DNA from: Epithemia pelagica | Taxonomy: Eukaryota > Bacillariophyta > Bacillariophyceae > Surirellales > Surirellaceae | DNA: 64,000 bases | Direction: 5' to 3' | NCBI GenBank assembly: GCA_946965045.2 | Contig: OX337234.1 | Span: 2,418,001-2,482,000 of the forward strand | In this document: positions 21,501 through 29,659 of the stretch, piece after piece | Numbering within the stretch: position 1 is the stretch's first letter | Layout of the letters: every line of letters begins with the position of its first letter | Notes under the pieces: model-generated | Told to the model about the DNA's origin: nothing | Seen by the model: only the letters and a program-made list of their open reading frames with translations | The model's database searches: none | Made by a program: the position numbers and the translations under genes

Positions 21501-21985
21501 GGGGAGCAAAAGTTGGAAATGCACACGACCTGGAAGCTTTATCTGGAGAGAAGATCTTGATAGTTGCAAGACAAGAACTCAAGGAATCAGGTCACATCTT
21601 GATTATGCACAAGGCCTCAAAGGGATTAAAATCTTCAGGAGCATGTTGGCGTGACTGTTTCTTTGACATCCCACTTGATATGGATTTGTCACCAACTAAA
21701 GCAGATCCCAATGTTTGGATGAAGAAGGCACCTGGGGAGCATAGCTCAAAGGGCACCGACAAGACCTACCAACTGAAGAATGATGAACTGATTACTTATT
21801 GCCTGAGATATCCCTATGAGAGCGTCCGGGATACATTGTCAGTAAGCATTGGAAATTCTCAAAAGTATGGACCACGTTCAAGATCATATTCTTCTGGGGA
21901 GGAAACGTTCAGAAGCATGACAAGGAAAATAACAATCCTCACTCGACGAATTGTGGGGAGTGTTAGGATTCTCACCTTTAACTAG
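18587..21985 (+). CDS. degenerate Copia polyprotein, 1132 residues
   Basis: The ATG at 18587 starts a continuous frame that reads through the polypurine tract and stops a few codons inside the right LTR. The first ~500 residues are unrecognised and may include gag. Residues ~525-660 keep diverged pieces of an integrase C-terminus (AENRYQTVKRTT, then LSLDTQTLCYSAIL). Residues ~815-1045 align in style with the first half of Copia reverse transcriptase (IKYKFGYQVSMTNEELVVLL, then MDIWGAKVGNAH, then ADPNVWMKK). The position expected to hold the first catalytic Asp is Lys975. The YVDD box, RNase H and the integrase DDE core are missing. Even so, the frame has no internal stop. The protein is probably inactive as a polymerase. 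Confidence 0.65.
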   Translation: MDPTYPKTPSLPSDGSVPPDISDTQVFNHITQHLFECDEERAQALHQWIKHSGFEHILNVIDYLAVNPEKNIKDLVQYKYGNKTMDLKTYTRHQLKILAYWSREQTSTLQQCDISCSTWLNLTKANYDHWRINADFTKLRLNQGWISSFHLAKREVLRLNNYISNLCLDDSWHGTTYQFLLHFQHQFHLLDNLGSMFDHIPGHSTRMTFLMKAVEKVPDLRQVNILSGAKTLCYQSYFRLLLDAAYDHDQATQAPKSNRFKHTKQCDFQYDQDFDIKDLSPKEKHRMIKRTNVKTKKSSSLRPKISLPRDLWSKLNDNSRQVIIAYNKSTQNASSTTACMEQMHTLDIDPEPDPDPGRAWIDDMIQDDSQDHQDNFFDVITRLAPQVVTNIDVNHPTSDLANLVSNIKATSIPNDCLENNNCKQKVEISRHLLSRMSTFSGDNQLTGYNHWYLDPMQDTAPSSRTVENDGNNPHDAFGKYTNRVVCNLNLLLDLPYDHGPDTPSFFTPLLGEYCSKPYLQDQNMAENRYQTVKRTTYVVTVSGHIPLEILNGRPPGITHPLFFLIWDKAPYFTESYALSHRPYRPYPPSFVTTLGYWLVFVPPFGDTLSLDTQTLCYSAILHDAPTPPSNFCVDTSSGEESLPNKPIFICSKGEDPSTQMPMIKCDNTIGQPFLVYDPEENGEQRQPYNGEQPQPCLIRCIVDLEQDALKQEDYIKYTFCKSISDIDKIISYRQHMEYIKQDNQAQATEDDVFQFRDVVADQEPSSISNNPDYKRSHCNILVDWETGAMIYEPPSLMVNDAYAKKHDLLNELGWKHLKRFVKTSKCLVQAAKQQSRIKQDCRSIKYKFGYQVSMTNEELVVLLDKQHGKRKWHDTTEVELFQASQIQSLTKVKDCVQAQFKRREMINASPEEYHKNKIQIHLVKHDDSRPALLITDEAFTKEPVEAIFLCTTSIHNFHTTTCLGILNDMDIWGAKVGNAHDLEALSGEKILIVARQELKESGHILIMHKASKGLKSSGACWRDCFFDIPLDMDLSPTKADPNVWMKKAPGEHSSKGTDKTYQLKNDELITYCLRYPYESVRDTLSVSIGNSQKYGPRSRSYSSGEETFRSMTRKITILTRRIVGSVRILTFN

Positions 21986-22722
21986 GTGATGGTGGAATCT
22001 ACAACACATCGACTGATGCTAGTATTTTATGGCATCCAATGACATTTGTGTAAAAGTGAGAAAAGAATGACGGCATGCTCGCGGACCTATAATTTTGGCC
22101 AAGGCATGCTCGCAGTGCACGCGCTATCGGCGACCGCTCGGATATTGACTATGGCCCATCACGTGCGCGCCCAGTATTCTCAAGCGCGCGCAATCACGAT
22201 CCGAGTGAGCACCTCCACGACTTACCTCAACGACCTAAGTAATCAAAGCACGAATCACGATCACGCGAGACCATATTTCCATTCCCACAATTCCAAGAAT
22301 GCAATCAACAACGCGCCAAGAAAACTACCTATATCACAACAAAGCAAGAGCTGTTGGCATTGGTATATGATATACAACTGCATATACTTTCAATACAACA
22401 ATGCAGGTCTACTCCAACCATTTGAGGACCTATCACACCAGATCCATGGCCGTATACAGGAGCCAGGACCTCGACCTTCATCAAACACCTTAGTTAGTAA
22501 TCATCTCACAATCATTAATATCACCATTTTAATACTCATCTTAAGACTAACCTCTTATCAGTGGACCGACTGCCCCCACCCACGGCGGACTTCGACTTGC
22601 AACTCTTCTCTGACCCGTGGAGGATTGTTGTATCGGTTGGTGATTCGATTGTCGGCTCAGCGAGCCTTTTACCTATCCCAACTACCTATTACCCTTCTGA
22701 ATTCTCAATGAGAGTTCTACTA
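21961..22722 (+). repeat. right LTR of the nested retrotransposon
   Basis: It is a near-perfect copy of 17321-18082 and is followed by GTTTG (22723-22727), the second copy of the target duplication. Confidence 0.85.
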
Positions 22723-22897
22723 GTTTGTTGCGCTGCCTTTTTGGAATGGGCGAGGAAATACAATCGTAATGGACGTCCTCCTCATTTGCCTGGATGTCCC
22801 AATAAGACCACAACACGCCGACCCAACAAGTAAACGTTGAATCGATGAGCTGCGAAGAGACATGTTTTGGTCTTTTCTGTTACAGTAAGACCGTGGA

Positions 22898-23127
22898 GGT
22901 ACGAGATACACAAGACCTCATTAGATACACAAGACCATGAAGAAGTAGGTACGAGATTAACAAGACCATGAGTATTAGGTACGAGATAAACAAGACCATG
23001 AAAAATAGGTACGAGATAAACAAGACCATGAAAAATAGGTACGAGATGAACAAGACCATGAAAAATAGGTACAAGATGAACAAGACCATGAAAAATAGGT
23101 ACGAGATGAACAAGACCATTTTGGTTC
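22898..23127 (+). repeat. 30-bp minisatellite in the DNA transposon
   Basis: The unit is ggtacgagataaacaagacc plus atgaaaaata. Five clean copies start at 22978, 23008, 23038, 23068 and 23098; diverged units precede them. It lies between the transposase stop and the minus-strand ORF, and no gene depends on it. Confidence 0.85.
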
Positions 23128-23251
23128 AGTACAATATGAACCAAAGCTAGCTAAACCATTACACAAAGAAAGACGTCACAACGATTTACACTATATTAGT
23201 AAATCATTAAGAGAAATACTTCGTTATGGCCCAACAAAACCTTGTAGAGCT

Positions 23252-24879
23252 TCAACGGCGTGAATGGTGTGTGATATGGCCCCCATCGGTGCTAGGGTGG
23301 TGAGGGGCTTGAGTCAGTGGTGCATTTCTGGTTGCCTCCACTTTCTCCGCTTTCTCGTGAATTTTTGTGACATTCTCCTCATGGGGCATCACGGCGTAGT
23401 ACTTTACATGTTTGATGGGCCGTAGTTCTTGGCCTTGTAGTAAAGGGATTTCTCCACGGTCAATACCAACAATCTTAGGTGCGTCTTCATCGGGTGCAAT
23501 GTTCCATGGATGGGCTTGATCGAAAGGATGCACCTCATCCTGGTATTCGATTGCGTGGGCTGATGAGCGTTTTTGGTCGACCGGAATCGTTGCGGGCTTC
23601 TGTGTAGTCGAAGACGCTGCGGGCTTTTGATTCGCCTTGTTATCGGCAGCATTTTCGTCGATTGCTTCTGTCATTGCAACATCATCGACGTCATCGTCTT
23701 TGGCAGATATTTTGGTATTGCCCGTGGGTTCCGAATGGTCATCATCCCCCTTTTCAGTGGATTCAGTTTCCGACTCGTGGCCCTGCTGTAACAGTGTGTC
23801 GATTTGGTTCACTGTTGGTTTTTTGGCAGGAGCGACACCAGGGGGGTAAATGATGGGACAAAATTTTCGGAACCACGTAACGACAGATGCAAGATAGTCC
23901 ACCGTAGTATCTAAACGATCGGCAGTCTGCATCAGGTCTGCGGCCACTTTCTTCGATCGGGAAGACCTCACTTCTGAACCGTCCGGGTTCGCGATGGTGA
24001 GGTATCCCACATCAAAGAGGGATTTTTGTGTGACTGCGACCGTGGAGTCATTCTTTGTGCTGTACAGCCAATTACCACAGACTGCAAATCCATTGAATTT
24101 GCAGTCACCTTGGTTGGGCAAAATGACAGCGACCGGAGTAGTGACACTAATTTTTAAAAGGTCAAATTCCGGTTCCTTCATTTGTCGGAAACAGTACATG
24201 GGCCGGATCAGCGTGTTGACTTTGTTATGAAATAATTGTAACAAATTCGACTGATCATGGGCCAGGGTATGGTACTTGGATGTTTTCAATTGCCAATAGG
24301 CAAACAAGTTACCACCCGGAGTGTTCTGTTCGGAAGATGTGGGGAACCACAAATTGTCATCAATGGCATTGGCCAAAGCGACTGCGGCGGTCCCCTTTGG
24401 ACGTTTCACGGCAGTATAGGCCATGGCCTTGGGCATGGTCCTTGATTGGAACCTTAGCACCGCCATATTAGGGTCCGTGAACCGCCAATCTTCGTCATAG
24501 TCCGACAAATAGGCAGCCTCCTCCTCCTCAGCCTTTTTCGGTGTCTCCTTTTCGGGGGCAGGCTTCGAGTCCTTTTTTTTGTCTCTTTTAGGAGACGACT
24601 CTTTTTTTATTTTGGGCCTGGGAACTTCTTTGACTGAAGCCTCATCCGAGAAGGAGTATTCTGAACCCGAGTCTTCATCCTGCTCCTCTTGATGAGTTTT
24701 TTTTTCCTTTTAGGAAGAATAGGAGAGGGTTCGTCAGGACTCGGCGGGGGATGCCGATGGGCCTTTTTTGCTCGGCTGCCGTCGTCAGCGGTGGAACCAC
24801 CAGATGGTTTTTTCAAAGCATCATTGACGAAACGGCCGGGGGTGGCCTTTGTAGGAGGAGGCTTTCGAATACGTCCCAT
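23252..24879 (-). CDS. transposon accessory protein needing a -1 frameshift (about 540 residues)
   Basis: The ATG at 24879 opens a basic, Pro/Lys-rich frame (MGRIRKPPPTKATPGRFVND) that stops at 24607. The following 400+ codon frame has no ATG near its start. It is open upstream into the first frame with sensible acidic coding sequence (DEDSGSEYSFSDEAS). The two frames meet at a run of nine A on the coding strand (T run at 24697-24705). A -1 slip there, which fits the A-AAA-AAA heptamer type, joins them exactly. Alternatives are a real one-base deletion or a homopolymer error. I do not recognise the product; the C-terminal half is Glu/Asp-rich. It is convergent with the transposase. Confidence 0.55.
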
Positions 24880-24935
24880 GACTGTTCGAGACCGTTACGA
24901 GATACGGCTCGTTGGGGGTAACGTATCGAAAAGGG

Positions 24936-25283
24936 AGACGACTTCGAGATGAAGCTCCGTGCCGTGGGAAAAAGACAACTGCAAGATGAAGCTCTCTCCC
25001 ACTATAGTAAGGAGTCGACTTCGAGATGAAGCTCCTGGTCTTGGGCTGCAAAGGAGACGACTTCGAGATGAAGCTCCTGGTCTTGGGCTGTAAAGGAGAC
25101 GACTTTGAGATGAAGCTCCTGGTCGTGGTCAGCAAAGGAGACGACTTTGAGATGAAGCTCCTGGTCCGACAGTAAAGGAGTCGACTTTGAGATGAAGCTC
25201 CTGGTCTTGGTCAGCAAAGGAGACGACTTCGAGATGAAGCTCCTGGTCCGGTCCAAAAGTAGAGGAGACGACTTTGATATGAA
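24936..25283 (+). repeat. ~36-42-bp subterminal tandem repeats
   Basis: About eight units share gagacgacttcgagatgaag and ctcctggtc, with spacer variants of different lengths. They lie just upstream of the accessory ORF's start, so they may act as promoter or transposase-binding subterminal repeats. That role is inference. Confidence 0.85.
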
Positions 25284-26299
25284 GGGAATGGGTTGTTTCT
25301 GCTGTTTCTCTGACAAAGAACAAAAAAAGGCAAGCGGTTAGAGATTGTGGGTGCTGTTGGACAATGATGGGTGGTGGAACGGTTGTTACTTACAGGATGG
25401 GATGGAGATGGGGTGGTGACGATGGACAATGGACGATGGTGGGATGGATAATGGACAATGGATGATGGGCGAATGGACAATGGGCAATGGACGATGGACA
25501 ATGGTGTTGATGTAATGGGAAGGGTGGTCGATGGGTCTGTGTCTTCCCACTTTGTATTGGGTATGACTTTGTGAGCCGCGGTGTTGGTGGTAGGAAAATG
25601 AGATCGCTTCTGATTTGTACAAAAGGGACCTATAGTAAATTTCTCGTAGGATTGTTGCGCTCAAAGGTACATACGTGATTGCCTCGTAGAAAACTTGGTA
25701 CTTGGTTTCTGTCCCAGTTCCAATTCGTGATTCGATGTGATTGGATGGGCGAAGGTTCGGCGATTTTTCGACATATGCCTTGTGTACCGCGAGAGGGGGA
25801 GTGGTGTATGGGGACTTAATCCCCCATGCCGAAAAAGTTACTATAGAAAAAATAGTACTCAAGACTTACCAAGACTAAAATTAAGCGACGGTTATTTCGG
25901 TTTCCCGTTAGGAAGTGGAATCCCCCTCCCTCGGGCAAGTCCTTTCCTTTCCCCTTCCTTTCCCCCTCTCCCTGCCTGTTCCCCCGCTAAAGTCGGGGGG
26001 AACCCCCACATTCCTCACGTTCCGAGCTTTCTATCGCTCTGCCTGACATTATATGGGGGTCAATCAAAGAGGAGAAACAAGAGATCCAATATGATGGGTA
26101 ATATCATTAGGGTTAATGTTTTGGTTTGAAGCACGGTCTTTCCCCTGACTGGAATTGTGCGACCAAACCTTGTCTACAACCCCGATGTTGAAAAATATAT
26201 TTACTAAGAATTTAATTGTACTTGGTGAATGGAATCTTCAGAAAAATTATCCAAAATTGCGTAGTCCTGTCCCCCCCATAGTCGTTTCAGTAACATTCC
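25284..26299. other. right subterminal region of the large transposon
   Basis: No gene is supported. A stretch rich in atggacaatgg/atggacgatgg (about 25415-25512) is simple-sequence DNA. At about 26262-26277 there is another copy of tagtcctgtcccccc, matching the subterminal motif of the left end. Confidence 0.5.
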
Positions 26300-26332
26300 G
26301 GGGGGACAGGACTCCGCAAATTACGGTAGGTA
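26300..26332 (-). repeat. right terminal inverted repeat of the large DNA transposon
   Basis: It ends aaattacggtaggta, the inverse of the left end. Mismatches to the left copy are at the positions of 13513 and 13526 only, as read by eye. Confidence 0.85.
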
Positions 26333-26495
26333 ATCCAGAAGCCCACGGAACACGCTAACGAAGGACGGACGGATAATCGAAGAAGAAAAGATGAAAGAGC
26401 ATGCAATGGTCTTATTTTCATGGTTTATGGTTTATACCTCCGTTAATCGATACAAATAGCTCAAAGTGCTGACTAAACATGAACTGAGCTACTCT

Positions 26496-28464
26496 TCACT
26501 CAACGCGCACTGTCTCTGCAGGGCTCGCCGGGATATCGTCATCATCATCATCTTTGGTTTCCTCAATCTTATTGCGATTCAAAGAATGGTCTTTACCTTC
26601 GCGTTTGGGGTAAGCCAGGGCATACAACAAATCAAGGTGCTTACCCGATTGTTGAGAGAGCTGACCAGGAGGAGGCAGGGATCCCATAACAGATTCCCTC
26701 GTGCGCCGTTGAACAGTTTTGGTGACCATTCCGGTGTTGCCATCGGTAATACGAACATCGCCATTGCTACTTCCAATCGATCGTTCGTCGGTTGCTTCGT
26801 CTTCCTCTTGAATTGAGTTGCCGTTTCCAGTGCGACGAACAGCTCTAAGCAACCGCCGATTCCATTTATTGACAACCTTCATCGAAATCATGGAACGGCC
26901 AAGGCGGAACTGCACTGGTTGAGAAGGGGACAATTCAAGAGGCCTTCGAAGGTACAGGTAGGAACCATTGGATGATCCTGCATCGGTGAAGATAAATTCT
27001 CCATTCTTAAACCGTATCGTTGCGTGCCGGGCAGAGACTGTGCGGTAGTCCAAAACCATATCGGAACCGGACGAACGGCCCAACAGAAGAGGTCTCGTAG
27101 CGTTCCGTCCATCAGTTTTCATAATAGTACTAAAGGAAAGCTGAAAGCGAGTATTGAACAGACGCTGTGCCATTTCATGCTTGGTAGCAACCAGGAGGGA
27201 GATGTAAGGAGGCTCCAGTGACGACTTGAACAACTTCACATGTCGCCCATCCTTCAACTTGAAGTCAGATTTGAAAGTACTCTTGCAAACCGAACAGGTT
27301 GCATCGACGGATGAAAGGAAGCAGATTTGGTTGTCTGCTTCAGCGGTGTGCCATTTGCGCAAACACTCGACATGGACATACGCAGTGTCACCTGTGCATT
27401 TACAAGGAGTAATCAGAGGATTTTCCTCGGTGTCCTCCTCATCGAAACACATGTAACACACAGGTTTGTCTCCTGTTTCAGCATATCGCTTGTTGATTCG
27501 TTTCTTATCCTCTTCAATGGAGTCGTCCGAGTTTTCTAATACGCGAAGAGCATGGTCAGCTATACGTATAAACATCAACATGGTTATATCAAATACGACG
27601 AATCGACTCACCTCCATCAGTCTCGGCCAAGTCCAAAAAGCCTGCATTGCTGTTTGTGGTGTCTTTCATAATTTTTTGTATTTTCTCTTCAGAAAGAACA
27701 CGGTTTTCTACTCCATCGTGGGTTTCAATCACCACAACTCCCACAGAACCGACGCGAAGAAAGTCACCAACCTGTAACGTATGAGATGACGGAGGGTGTT
27801 TACGGTCACCCAAGAGTCGGCAAGTACCCGAATGCCGAGAAAAAGCTTCCGGTGCAGGCACAACCCAAAAGGACTTTGAGTGGGTGGTAACTAGCAATTG
27901 ACAAGCCCGAGTGTCTGAAAGTTCGTAACGTTGTAATTTCCGACCAATGTGCATTGCGTATTCCGATCCCAAATCAACATTGCTGGAGCGGTTACGGTTG
28001 TTGCCAGAGATAAGGCATCCCTCAGGGCGGATCGTGAACGAGCTCGCAGCCTTTTTCTTGGAACTATTCGAGTTGTTGCAGGGGTAAACACGCACTTCAA
28101 CTTGTGTATCAAGACGAGCATTAACTTCCGAGGCCGGATTGATACAACGAGCAGGAGTTGGGAGTGCTTCATCGCGAACCAGCGGCCTTCCTCGTGCCTG
28201 GGGAGGCGAGGTAGGCGGGGACGGCATAACGTCATCCACGCTGTTGGACGGACCAACATCATTGTCTGCAAACATTGGTTGGGTTCGTGCTCTCTCGTTC
28301 AAGGGCAACGGCCTCAAGTTCGCCGGTAATGAGGAATCGGATGGGTTGTTGTGACTGTTTTCCGGAGTGTTTACTACGGTTGTTGAAATCGACATGGTCT
28401 GTTCAGGCTGATTCTCAGCTGAAGCAGAACTAGTTGCGTTCTCTTCTGTTCCTCCCGATGTCAT
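26496..28464 (-). CDS. RING-CH E3 ligase-like protein with FHA domains
   Basis: The gene has two exons: 28464-27612, a 52-bp GTGAGT...TATAG intron (27611-27560), and 27559-26496. Joined they give 638 residues with the frame preserved. Exon 1 contains an FHA-like region (EYAMHIGRKLQRYELSDTRA, then HTLQVGDFLRVGSVGVVVIE). Exon 2 holds a C4HC3 RING-CH/MARCH zinc finger (CYMCFDEEDTEENPLITPCK, then HVECLRKWH, then CSVC) and after it a canonical FHA domain (LLLGRSSGSDMVLDYRTVSA, then RHATIRFKNGEFIFTDAGSS). RING-CH proteins are ubiquitin ligases and FHA domains bind phosphothreonine, so phospho-directed ubiquitylation is inferred. No transmembrane segments are seen, unlike most MARCH proteins. Confidence 0.88.
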
Positions 28465-29659
28465 GGTTAAACTGTGAATACAATTTTATGACAGAGTGAT
28501 AAACAGATAATCCGATTGCCAGTGGTGCTGCTGGAAGCTTCCTGTGCAGAGAGAACAAAAGCGAGTCCGGTAGATCACTTAGAGTTAATGTATGGCGAAA
28601 AAATTAGCTGTCACAGGCGCAAAGAGCCTTGTCGACAATACCAGGAACTCGACTTCACGTCCAGAAATGATCGACGCCATGGTCACATTCCCTTTGACAT
28701 GTCAGGCTGTATCAAGGAGACTCACCTTAAAAAGCCAGCGGAATAATTTAAACGACGCTGCAAATCGAAACCCAACGCCTCTTATGGTCTCGGCAGTGAA
28801 ACGAGAACGGAGACGATGACAGAAGGCACAAAAGGAAAGAGGCGGTTGTCTGCAGCTTCTTCGCTGGTGAGCCCGGTGCATGTGCGCTCTCTAACCGGCG
28901 TGCGTTCGGGCTTATGCCCAATTAGACGTACCCAACTGATTTCTTCGTCTCAGATTTTTGGGCGCTTGTAACAGGCCAGTAAAGAACACCCCAACGGATC
29001 ACATTCAAGTATTTAAGCAGCTGCTACGAATAGCTACGAGCGCATCCCCCTCGTTCGGCTGAGTTTTAGTTGAAATTTTGGAGTAAATAGGAGAAAATTG
29101 AGGTAAACATGTCACAGAAACAGGCTAAGTAGATATCGTACTATAAGTCTTTCTAGTACCAGGTCCTTATCATATTCTCTAGCGGGTACGGAATTAGCTG
29201 AGGTGCGCATTCAAGGAGAGTTGTTTCGTCACCCATGAGAGTCCAAAATCAACTAAGCTCGGGAGTGAATACAGAGCTAGTCGTGAATGGGAATGGGCAC
29301 TCCCGTATTTTCCAGTTCACGTTTCATACCGTCACATGATGTGTTGTCCCGGTTTCATAACGCTACGTTGTAGGACCTCTCCTAATCCAAGCCCTAACCC
29401 TAATATGAAGTGAAGCTACCTACCTACCTCTCTCTTTATAGAGAACTCTCTTCTACTCCTCTCTAGCTAGAGAGCTAGAGGGAACTCGAGTACGTACTCG
29501 TACTCTGATTCTGTGAGTACACACACCACGCATTTCGAAGTGTCTGCCGACTGCCGATGGATCCTTGTTGGGGACTGATTGACACCACATTTCCTCATCT
29601 AGTAGAGTTGTTTCGGTGAGATCTTCCGTCAGTTGTAGACCACTTCTTAATGTAAGAGG
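28465..29659. other. 1.2-kb intergenic region
   Basis: It lies between two divergent genes. I find no tRNA, rRNA or convincing ORF. A short ctaaccctaa near 29390 is not an array. Around 29420-29480 there is a run of simple CT/AG repeats (ctacctacctacc, ctctctagctagagagctag) that could form a small hairpin in the ArgRS promoter. Confidence 0.4.

Larger units (their letters stand above)
17321..22722 (+). mobile_element. young Copia-type LTR retrotransposon, non-autonomous, nested
   Basis: Two 762-bp direct repeats flank an internal region with one long ORF. I count only two differences between the LTRs (near 17344/21985 and 17893/22533), so insertion is very recent. A purine-rich tract (gtggggag) ends at 21960, just before the right LTR. 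The internal ORF keeps diverged pieces of Copia integrase and reverse transcriptase but no complete catalytic domain, so movement must have been helped by another element. Confidence 0.85.
15297..22833 (+). pseudogene. transposon ORF2: RNase H-fold-like transposase, split by an LTR retrotransposon
   Basis: The coding parts are 15297-17320 and 22728-22833. The ATG at 15297 overlaps the ORF1 stop; the frame itself is open further upstream, with a GTG at 15288. Candidate catalytic features are Asp94 (FAQDHTMEATKNY), Asp157 (MYSDTWPAKVKFW), the GRLGLYHFLQRMIKTMR block that usually follows the second Asp, and Glu within RCESKIEAYHDHL near residues 340-350. After residue ~674 the frame enters the left LTR and stops at 17402. 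Taking out the LTR element and one GTTTG copy restores the same frame, continuing as CCAAFLEWARKYNRNG and ending at a TAA at 22831-22833. The gene was therefore intact when the retrotransposon landed, and only about 35 residues are displaced. Confidence 0.75.
13506..26332. mobile_element. large TIR DNA transposon (~12.8 kb) with nested LTR element
   Basis: The ends are 33-bp terminal inverted repeats (13506-13538 and 26300-26332) that match at 31 of 33 positions by eye. If the terminal TA on each side is a target duplication, the element proper starts CCTAC and ends GTAGG. Inside are a plus-strand zinc-motif ORF, a transposase-like ORF, a minus-strand accessory ORF and several tandem repeats. 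An LTR retrotransposon at 17321-22722 is nested within it. Removing that insert leaves about 7.4 kb. The transposase resembles RNase H-fold transposases of large eukaryotic elements, but I cannot name the superfamily. Confidence 0.8.

Noticed and set aside
22898-23127. CRISPR-like array
   Set aside because: The 30-bp units are directly adjacent with no unique spacers, and the context is a eukaryotic transposon; it is a minisatellite.
29385-29405. ctaaccctaa resembling a telomere repeat
   Set aside because: Only one to two units are present, with no array; this is chance or very old interstitial sequence.
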